NCBI GenBank assembly: GCA_008016945.1
Contig: SSGN01000186.1
Coordinates: forward strand, 1 to 19,616
Length of the DNA stretch: 19,616 nucleotides
Reading direction: 5' to 3'
Source of the DNA: Flavobacteriales bacterium
GTDB taxonomy: Bacteria; Bacteroidota; Bacteroidia; Flavobacteriales; PHOS-HE28
How positions within the stretch are numbered: the stretch's first letter is position 1; every line of letters starts with the position of its first letter. A program made the position numbers and the translations under genes. The notes below the pieces were generated by a model that was given only the letters and a program-made list of their open reading frames with translations, made no database searches and was not told where the DNA came from. Below, piece after piece: positions 14,250 through 19,616 of this stretch.

Positions 14250-14786
14250 TCAAGGCTTGCGGGTGGTGTCCGGCACGATGGTGAAGCGTTCCCATTCACC
14301 GGCCTGCGGTCGGTCGCCCACCAACCGGCCGTGGTGCTTGGCTCCCGGATCCAGGTCGGCCGCCACGTATCGCCCTTCGTGGGTCTTCAGCGCGACCGCC
14401 CCTCCTTCCTGGGGTTCCAGGGTGAAGCTCTCCCAATCCCCTGGATCCTTCCGGTCGGCTACCAAGGTATCGCCGCGGTGATCGTCCGCACAGAGGTACA
14501 TCCCGTTGGCGGCCTTCAGCATGATCCGGCCATCGGCCTTGGTGAACAGGGTGAAGCGCTCCCAGTCACCCGCGGCACTACGGTCGGCCACCAGCATGTT
14601 CTTTGCGGCCCCTTCGGCGCCGAGTTCGCACGATACGAAGCGGCCTTCCGCGCTCTTCAGCAGTACCGCGGTGCCCATGTCGGGCGCGGGGGGCGGCGTG
14701 GCCCCGTTGCTGGTGTTCATGTTCGGTTCCGCACAACCGTACAGCAGGCAGCAGGGAACAAGGAGGAATGACAAGCGCCGGATCAT
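14250..14786 (-). CDS. Fascin-like beta-trefoil lipoprotein
   Basis: A 178-residue lipoprotein. MIRRLSFLLVPCCLLYGC is a lipoprotein signal with the lipobox LYGC (Cys18), followed by a flexible Pro/Asn-rich linker (19-38). The rest is three repeats of about 42 residues (roughly 40-80, 87-123, 130-170). Each contains V.LK...GR(F/Y)(V/L), then LVADR or LVGDR, then (A/P)G(D/E)WE(R/S)FT(L/I). This pattern is that of fascin/actin-crosslinking-like beta-trefoil domains, which in bacteria are thought to bind carbohydrates or other ligands. Membrane side is uncertain: no obvious acidic or lysine-rich surface-export signal follows the cysteine. The start at 14786 is chosen for the lipobox; longer in-frame versions run antisense into uvrB. 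Confidence 0.82.
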   Translation of the reverse strand: MIRRLSFLLVPCCLLYGCAEPNMNTSNGATPPPAPDMGTAVLLKSAEGRFVSCELGAEGAAKNMLVADRSAAGDWERFTLFTKADGRIMLKAANGMYLCADDHRGDTLVADRKDPGDWESFTLEPQEGGAVALKTHEGRYVAADLDPGAKHHGRLVGDRPQAGEWERFTIVPDTTRKP

Positions 14787-14839
14787 CGGGTTGAAGTTGA
14801 GACTGCGAAGTTGATCAAAGTAGACCTTGCCTCGTGAGG

Positions 14840-14847
14840 TACCTTTG
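14840..14847 (+). promoter_or_regulatory. -7 promoter element (TACCTTTG) of uvrB
   Basis: TACCTTTG is an exact TAnnTTTG match in the 67-bp divergent gap. Six bases separate it from the uvrB ATG at 14854, implying a leaderless or nearly leaderless message. The 8-mer TACCTTTG recurs upstream of the protease gene at 16951. Confidence 0.6.
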
Positions 14848-14853
14848 TGGGGA

Positions 14854-16911
14854 ATGTCCGTCAGCCACCCCCACACCTTCGATCTTATCTCCGAGTTCAA
14901 GCCGACCGGCGACCAGCCCGAAGCCATCGACCAGTTGGTGCAAGGCATCGAAGAGGGCGTGCCCGCACAGACCTTGCTGGGGGTCACGGGGTCTGGCAAG
15001 ACCTTCACCGTGGCCAATGTGATCGCCCGTACAGGACGCCCCACCTTGATCCTTAGCCACAACAAGACGCTGGCCGCACAGCTCTACGGCGAGTTCAAGC
15101 ATTTCTTCCCCAACGATCGGGTGGAGTATTTCGTGAGCTACTACGACTACTACCAGCCCGAGGCCTACCTGCCCACCACGAACACCTACATCGAGAAGGA
15201 CCTCTCGATCAACGACGAGATCGAGAAGCTCCGGTTGAGCGCCACCAGCGCCCTGCTCAGCGGTAGGCGGAACGTGATCGTGGTGGCCAGTGTGAGCTGT
15301 ATCTACGGTATCGGTAACCCGGCGGAGTTCCACAAGACCATCGTGAAAGTGGCGGTGGGCCAACGGATCTCGCGCAACAAGCTGCTGCACGACCTGGTGA
15401 GCGCGCTGTACAGCCGTAAGGATGCGGAGCCCGGCCGTGGCAACTTCAGGGTGCGGGGCGATGTGGTGGAGGTGTTCCTGGCCTATGCCGACGAAGGTGT
15501 GCGCATCCATTTCTGGGGTGATGAGATCGAGCGCCTCGAACGTTTCGATACCGCATCCGGTAAGGTGTTGGAGACCCCTGCCGACATCACCATCTATCCG
15601 GCCAACATCTTTGTCACCAGCCGCGAGACCCTCAACGCCGCGATCCACGACATCCAAACGGATATGGTGAAACAGGTGGCCTTCTTCAACGAGATCGGCA
15701 AGCACCTCGAGGCCAAGCGCTTGGAGGAACGGGTGAACTACGACCTGGAGATGATGCGCGAGCTGGGGTATTGCTCCGGCATCGAGAATTACAGCCGCTA
15801 TTTCGACCGCCGGCAGACCGGGCAGCGCCCGTTCTGTCTGCTCGACTATTTCCCGGAGGACTTCCTCATGGTGATCGATGAGAGCCATGTGACCGTGAGC
15901 CAGGTGCAGGCCATGTACGGGGGGGACCGCAGTCGCAAGAAGAACCTGGTGGAATACGGTTTTCGACTCCCCAGTGCCATGGATAACCGCCCCCTGAAGT
16001 TCGAGGAGTTCGAGGGGATGATGGGCCAGACCTTGTTCGTGAGCGCCACGCCGGCGGATTATGAGCTACAACGCAGCGAAGGTGTGGTGGTGGAACAGGT
16101 GGTGCGCCCCACGGGGTTGCTGGACCCGCCGATCGAGGTGCGCCCCAGCAAGGATCAGATCGATGACCTGCTGTACGAGATCCGCCAGCGAGCCGAAAAG
16201 GAGGAGCGTGTTCTGGTGACCACCTTGACCAAGCGCATGGCCGAGGAGTTGAACGATTTCCTGGGGCGCAATGGTGTGCGGTGCAAGTACATCCACAGCG
16301 ATGTGGACACCCTGGAGCGGATCGAGATCCTACGGCAGCTCCGCCTGGGCTTGTTCGATGTCCTGGTCGGGGTGAACCTGTTGCGCGAAGGATTGGACCT
16401 GCCCGAGGTGAGCTTAGTGGCGGTGCTGGATGCCGACAAAGAGGGTTTCCTACGCAGCAACCGTTCGCTGACCCAGACCGCGGGAAGGGCCGCGCGGAAC
16501 ATCCATGGCCTGGTGATCTTCTATGCCGACAAGATCACCGATAGCATGCGCCGTACCATGGAGGAGACCGATCGGCGCAGGGCCAAGCAGATCGCCTACA
16601 ACGAGGCGCACGGGATCACCCCCACACAGATCAAGCGCGACCGCGCCGATGTGTTGAAGCAGACCGCCGTGATCGATATCCACGATGATGGGCGAAGAAA
16701 GGCCTATGTGGAACCCGAGACATTGAGCCTCGCGGCCGACCCGGTGGTACGCTACATGAGCGAAGAACAGCTCCAGAAGAATGCTGAAGTGCTTGAAACA
16801 CAGATGAAGAAGGCCGCCAAGGACCTCGATTTCATCGCCGCGGCCCAACTCCGGGACGAGTTGTTCGCCATGCGGAAGCTGTTGGAGGAAAGGCAGAAGG
16901 TTTCCAAGTGA
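14854..16911 (+). CDS. uvrB: Excinuclease ABC subunit B
   Basis: A 685-residue damage-handling helicase-like subunit of the UvrABC nucleotide excision repair complex. It accepts lesions from UvrA, verifies them and recruits UvrC. Features in order: Walker A GVTGSGKT (43-50), the beta-hairpin region [12 protein letters not shown] (96-107), the UvrA-interacting domain around 150-250, DESH (Walker B, 342-345), VSATP (396-400), the helicase motif [11 protein letters not shown] (541-549) and the C-terminal UVR coiled-coil motif (about 647-682) that binds UvrC. Length and all motifs are normal. The ATG at 14854 is used because the promoter box sits just upstream; an ATG at 14827 would lie upstream of that box. 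It is divergent from the fascin-like lipoprotein gene. Confidence 0.98.
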   Translation: MSVSHPHTFDLISEFKPTGDQPEAIDQLVQGIEEGVPAQTLLGVTGSGKTFTVANVIARTGRPTLILSHNKTLAAQLYGEFKHFFPNDRVEYFVSYYDYYQPEAYLPTTNTYIEKDLSINDEIEKLRLSATSALLSGRRNVIVVASVSCIYGIGNPAEFHKTIVKVAVGQRISRNKLLHDLVSALYSRKDAEPGRGNFRVRGDVVEVFLAYADEGVRIHFWGDEIERLERFDTASGKVLETPADITIYPANIFVTSRETLNAAIHDIQTDMVKQVAFFNEIGKHLEAKRLEERVNYDLEMMRELGYCSGIENYSRYFDRRQTGQRPFCLLDYFPEDFLMVIDESHVTVSQVQAMYGGDRSRKKNLVEYGFRLPSAMDNRPLKFEEFEGMMGQTLFVSATPADYELQRSEGVVVEQVVRPTGLLDPPIEVRPSKDQIDDLLYEIRQRAEKEERVLVTTLTKRMAEELNDFLGRNGVRCKYIHSDVDTLERIEILRQLRLGLFDVLVGVNLLREGLDLPEVSLVAVLDADKEGFLRSNRSLTQTAGRAARNIHGLVIFYADKITDSMRRTMEETDRRRAKQIAYNEAHGITPTQIKRDRADVLKQTAVIDIHDDGRRKAYVEPETLSLAADPVVRYMSEEQLQKNAEVLETQMKKAAKDLDFIAAAQLRDELFAMRKLLEERQKVSK

Positions 16912-16950
16912 GGACCGTGGCCTGCCAGCATGTAGACCTCGCGGACGGAT

Positions 16951-16958
16951 TACCTTTG
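16951..16958 (+). promoter_or_regulatory. -7 promoter element (TACCTTTG) of the T9SS protease gene
   Basis: Exact TAnnTTTG match in the 146-bp gap after uvrB, 99 bases ahead of the protease start codon, which would leave an untranslated leader of roughly 90 bases. This is a conventional leader, in contrast to uvrB. Confidence 0.55.
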
Positions 16959-17057
16959 GTGCGAAGCAGGTGGCCTTCGCTCGTTGGCTTCATCATCAAC
17001 CCTGAACAGGACCACCTCGCTCTCTTTTCAACCGGCTCATCACATAAGTGACCTTCC

Positions 17058-18632
17058 ATGCGGAATCAATACTGGATACTCGCAGCTGCTTTCAGCCTCT
17101 CCGTCATTTCCCAGAGCAAAGCTCAGATCTCCTTCGGTGGCCATCCGTATGGGGTGGATCGCTCCACCGGCCTGCCGGAAGCGCCCATTGCGACCATGCC
17201 TGCCGTGGATGTGGATGCGCTAATGGCGGAGGATGAGCAACGGATGGCCACCGCACGCAAGGGGCCGTACCGCTTCGGGAAGAGTCATGCGGTCGAACTG
17301 GGGCTGGAGAACAGTGGCGTGTGGCACACCATGTCCAATGGGGATCGTGTCTGGCGCCTCATGGTGGCCTGTCCTGGTGCGTTCAGCATCAATATGGAGT
17401 TCCATCGGTTCGTGATCCCGGATGGTGCACAAGTGTTCATCTATAACGAGGTGGGCGACGTATTGGGTGGCTTTGAGGCGGGGAGCTGCCCCGGACGTGA
17501 TCAGCTGGGCGTGGATCTGCTGGCCGGTGATCGGGTGACGGTGGAGTACGTGGAACCGGCGAGGGTCGCAGGTCAAGGGCAGTTGAGCATCGGCCAAGTG
17601 ACCCATGGTTACCGCGATGTCTTCAATCAGGCCAAGGTGCTGGGTGAAAGCGGTTCATGCAACAACAACGTGAAATGTCCGGAAGGTGATCCTTGGCGCC
17701 CGCAGATCCGCTCGGTGGCGATCATGCTGGACGGCGGTGGGTTCTGCACTGGACAATTGATCAACAATTGCAACAACGACGGGACCCCGTATTTCCTTAC
17801 CGCGAACCACTGCTTGGAGGGCACACCGACCAACAACAACTTCGTTTATCGCTTCCATTGGGAGAGCCCGCAGTGTGCGCAGAACCTCAATGGCCCGATG
17901 ACCATGAGCATCTCGGGGGCTACCCGCCTGTATAACAACACGGGCAGCGATGTGGCACTGCTTCGCTTGACCAGCACGCCGCCAGCGAGCTACAACGTTT
18001 TCTATACGGGCTGGGACCGCAGCACCTCCCCCGCCACCACCGGCGTGGTGGGCATCCATCACCCGGCCGGTGATGTGAAGAAGATCAGCTTCGAGAACCA
18101 AGCGGTCACCTCGCAGACATGGGGTAGTGCGCAGTGCTGGAAGGTGGCCGACTGGGATGATGGGACCACCGAAGGGGGATCCAGCGGAAGCGGCCTGTGG
18201 AACATGAACGGGTTGTTGATCGGCCAGCTCTTCGGCGGTTATGCGGCGTGCGGGAACAACCTGGAGGACAACTACGGCAAGTTCGCGGTGAGTTATACCG
18301 GTTTGCAACAATGGCTGGGTTCATGTGGAACCACGCTACAGGGCTATCCTTCCGCTCCGGCCGGAACGGAGGAGCTTGCGCTCGAAGGCAGTATCCTCGC
18401 ATGGCCCAACCCCACCACGGGGCAAGTGACCCTCTCCCTCCCCACCATGGGCATCGGTGCCTACCACGTACGCGTGATGGATGCTGTGGGGCGCGTGGTC
18501 TTCACCGGAAAGGTCGCGGCGGGTACGGATCGCTATGGGATCGACTTGGCTGGAGAGCCCAATGGCCTGTATCTGGTCGAAGCTCGCTCGGGCGGTGTTC
18601 AGCTGCAGCAACGCCTGATGGTCGCACGATAG
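17058..18632 (+). CDS. T9SS-secreted trypsin-like serine peptidase (lysyl endopeptidase-like)
   Basis: A 524-residue secreted S1-fold protease. MRNQYWILAAAFSLSVISQSKAQ is a Sec signal. Residues about 25-195 form a propeptide/beta domain. The protease domain (about 198-425) has the triad His251 in LTANHCLEG, Asp298 in GSDVALLRL and Ser376 in EGGSSGSGLW, and several cysteines that could form disulfides (for example 201, 207, 230, 238, 252). The layout resembles Achromobacter/Lysobacter lysyl endopeptidases; the specificity pocket could not be assigned, so lysine preference is not claimed. The C-terminus (WPNPTTGQVTLSL to RLMVAR, 449-524) is a type-A T9SS sorting domain, so the enzyme is expected to be released or attached outside the cell. 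It would degrade extracellular protein for nutrition. Confidence 0.92.
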   Translation: MRNQYWILAAAFSLSVISQSKAQISFGGHPYGVDRSTGLPEAPIATMPAVDVDALMAEDEQRMATARKGPYRFGKSHAVELGLENSGVWHTMSNGDRVWRLMVACPGAFSINMEFHRFVIPDGAQVFIYNEVGDVLGGFEAGSCPGRDQLGVDLLAGDRVTVEYVEPARVAGQGQLSIGQVTHGYRDVFNQAKVLGESGSCNNNVKCPEGDPWRPQIRSVAIMLDGGGFCTGQLINNCNNDGTPYFLTANHCLEGTPTNNNFVYRFHWESPQCAQNLNGPMTMSISGATRLYNNTGSDVALLRLTSTPPASYNVFYTGWDRSTSPATTGVVGIHHPAGDVKKISFENQAVTSQTWGSAQCWKVADWDDGTTEGGSSGSGLWNMNGLLIGQLFGGYAACGNNLEDNYGKFAVSYTGLQQWLGSCGTTLQGYPSAPAGTEELALEGSILAWPNPTTGQVTLSLPTMGIGAYHVRVMDAVGRVVFTGKVAAGTDRYGIDLAGEPNGLYLVEARSGGVQLQQRLMVAR

Positions 18633-18739
18633 CTCCTTGGGCCATTCCTTGGTGGAGTGTCCCATGGGCGGCCGCTCACCATGGTCGCTCGGGAGAACGA
18701 TGGTATTAACCCAGAAGGGTCACATTGCGTACAACGGCC

Positions 18740-19135
18740 ATGTCGTTGTCGCGAACCTTCTTCTGCGGTACCTTGATGGTCCTTGCTACCCTTGCTTCAG
18801 CCCAAGCGGATGGGTTCATCGCCTATGTGCCCGATAGACCGGTTGAGCGTACTGCGGATGATACCCGGATATCCTTCGTGGAAAGTGCTGTGGCCGGTAA
18901 GGTCGAGGCCGTCATACCCACGGATGCCGATCGCGTGGATATCCTCAATGGCCGAGGGAACATCAAGCATACCTATGGCCGAACCGAGTTGGACCGCGTC
19001 CGTTTAGGGGACCTTCGACCGGGTACGTGGACGCTGCGGGTCCACCGTGGCGAAAGCATATCCATCCGCCGGTTCATGGTGATGGAACGCGGCTCGGTGG
19101 TATGGTCTCCCCAAGGTCCGCTGCGGAAGCGATAG
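18740..19135 (+). CDS. Small secreted protein resembling a solitary T9SS-type sorting domain
   Basis: A 131-residue protein starting MSLSRTFFCGTLMVLATLAS, with a signal peptide cleaved near ASAQ/ADG (about 22). After a short linker, residues 52-115 follow the strand order of a T9SS type-A sorting domain: a DRVDILNGRGNIKHTYG strand-turn-strand, an L(R/G)DLRPGTWTLRV segment, and SIRRFMVM. No larger cargo domain precedes it, and 16 residues (ending PLRKR) follow the last strand, unusual for a functional sorting signal. The ATG at 18740 is preferred to an in-frame TTG at 18725. It lies 107 bases after the protease gene; no -7 box was seen in the gap, so cotranscription is possible. Function unknown. 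Confidence 0.65.
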   Translation: MSLSRTFFCGTLMVLATLASAQADGFIAYVPDRPVERTADDTRISFVESAVAGKVEAVIPTDADRVDILNGRGNIKHTYGRTELDRVRLGDLRPGTWTLRVHRGESISIRRFMVMERGSVVWSPQGPLRKR

Positions 19136-19366
19136 AGCATCCGCCAGGATAGGCTCCGTGGCGGGCGTGCTGGAGCTGCCGTCCATTCGCTGGTGTCCGA
19201 TCGAAGCATCGACGGGTTTGCGGTGAGGCTTATACCATTTGGACATCCAATACCATCCGATCTGCTTGCTCTTTTTCCCCATGCCTTCTCCGTCGTGATC
19301 GTTCCGTAGAACTGGCCCTCGGTAGCTCCGATCTCTGTGGTCTACGCCTTCGGTCGTACAACGCCA
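19136..19366. other. Non-coding stretch before the repeat and insertion sequence
   Basis: No protein-like reading frame was found in these 231 bases. They include TTGGA-CA-TCCAA (19239-19250) and the 9-mer CTACGCCTT (19342-19350), which also occurs next to the first copy of the 36-bp repeat (7219-7227). Possibly the remains of an older inserted element. Confidence 0.4.
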
Positions 19367-19402
19367 CCGCCGTATCGTCCTGCGAAAAGATCCCTTCGCA
19401 TC
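19367..19402 (+). repeat. 36-bp dispersed repeat with internal hairpin, copy 2
   Basis: Identical over 36 bases to 7177-7212, including the hairpin TGCGAA...TTCGCA (19381-19400). The match ends at 19402, and the next bases (ATTGCTGTCCGGTTAA) look like the tip of the IS4-family element whose transposase stop is at 19415. Confidence 0.85.
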
Positions 19403-19616
19403 ATTGCTGTCCGGTTAAAAGTCGAACAAAATCAACTGGTTCGGGAGGTTGGCGGGTTCTGCTGCTGATCGATCCTTCTGAAAGGCCTGCTGGATGGGCA
19501 TTTTCTCGAAGGGCATGACCGAGCAGATCTGTAGAATTGAATGGAGCGAAGCCTCTATTGCCAACCGCTTTCTGACGATGGCCACCAGCAGGTACACCGA
19601 CACGGCGATCCAGATC
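19403..19616 (-). mobile_element. IS4-family insertion sequence, one end only
   Basis: The transposase 3' end and about 12 bases of flanking sequence are in the window; the rest continues beyond the right edge. The left boundary at about 19403 is inferred from the abrupt end of the 36-bp repeat identity and from the closeness to the transposase stop codon. The terminal inverted repeats cannot be paired because the other end is not visible. Confidence 0.7.
19415..19616 (-). CDS. IS4-family transposase, C-terminal fragment (continues past right edge)
   Basis: The 66 codons visible before the TAA at 19417-19415 read IWIAVSVYLLVAIVRKRL at the edge, followed by ILQICSVMPFEKMPIQQAF and ending NQLILFDF. 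This is the recognisable C-terminal end of IS4-family (DUF4372-associated) transposases, after the catalytic DDE core. The core and the N-terminus lie outside the window, so whether the copy is intact cannot be judged. The frame is open to the window edge, with no stop, so there is no sign of decay in the visible part. Confidence 0.88.
   Translation of the reverse strand, partial: IWIAVSVYLLVAIVRKRLAIEASLHSILQICSVMPFEKMPIQQAFQKDRSAAEPANLPNQLILFDF

Noticed and set aside
14815..15888. Minus-strand open frame of about 350 codons opposite uvrB
   Set aside because: Antisense shadow of uvrB, with no domain signature.
1..19616. CRISPR array, tRNA, rRNA, toxin-antitoxin, phage or defence system
   Set aside because: No regularly spaced repeats, tRNA-like or rRNA-like sequence, or genes of those families were seen by reading the sequence; no tool scan was possible.

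Overview
The window (about 60% G+C by eye) comes from a member of the Bacteroidota. Three lines of evidence support this. (1) Two proteins end in clear type IX secretion (T9SS) type-A C-terminal sorting domains and a third carries a probable one. (2) Start codons lack Shine-Dalgarno sequences, while the Bacteroidota -7 promoter element TAnnTTTG recurs upstream of genes on both strands. (3) The gene block TPR protein / phosphosulfolactate synthase / ... / shikimate dehydrogenase is, from memory, a Bacteroidota arrangement. The high G+C suggests one of the GC-rich Flavobacteriales-like lineages, but that placement is inference.

Layout. 1-3276 (minus): bleomycin-hydrolase-type peptidase, MFS exporter and succinyl-CoA ligase alpha (sucD, cut by the left edge). 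3408-4277 (plus): YgiD-like extradiol dioxygenase. 4281-6471 (minus): two T9SS cargo-type genes, a seven-bladed propeller protein and a shorter protein without a signal peptide, sharing a duplicated sorting domain. 6593-7153 (plus): NAD(P)H-dependent FMN reductase. 7154-7274: convergent intergenic region with a 36-bp dispersed repeat and a strong hairpin. 7275-9845 (minus): glmM and a cysteine desulfurase. 10052-14068 (plus): TPR protein, phosphosulfolactate synthase (comA), rhodanese, DedA protein and aroE. 14078-14786 (minus): fascin-like beta-trefoil lipoprotein and a 53-residue membrane protein. 14854-19135 (plus): uvrB, a secreted lysyl-endopeptidase-like T9SS protease, and a small secreted protein resembling a free-standing sorting domain. 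19403-19616 (minus): the 3' end of an IS4-family transposase running off the right edge, abutting the second copy of the 36-bp repeat.

Most genes are core housekeeping (TCA cycle, amino-sugar activation, sulfur transfer, aromatic biosynthesis, excision repair), mixed with secreted-protein genes typical of the phylum. No CRISPR array, tRNA, rRNA, prophage or defence cassette was seen. The least ordinary signals are: the dispersed hairpin repeat apparently interrupted by an IS4 element; -7 boxes placed so close to start codons that three genes may be transcribed leaderless; the comA-type sulfonate gene in a non-methanogen, beside a rhodanese; and the duplicated or solitary T9SS sorting-domain modules.
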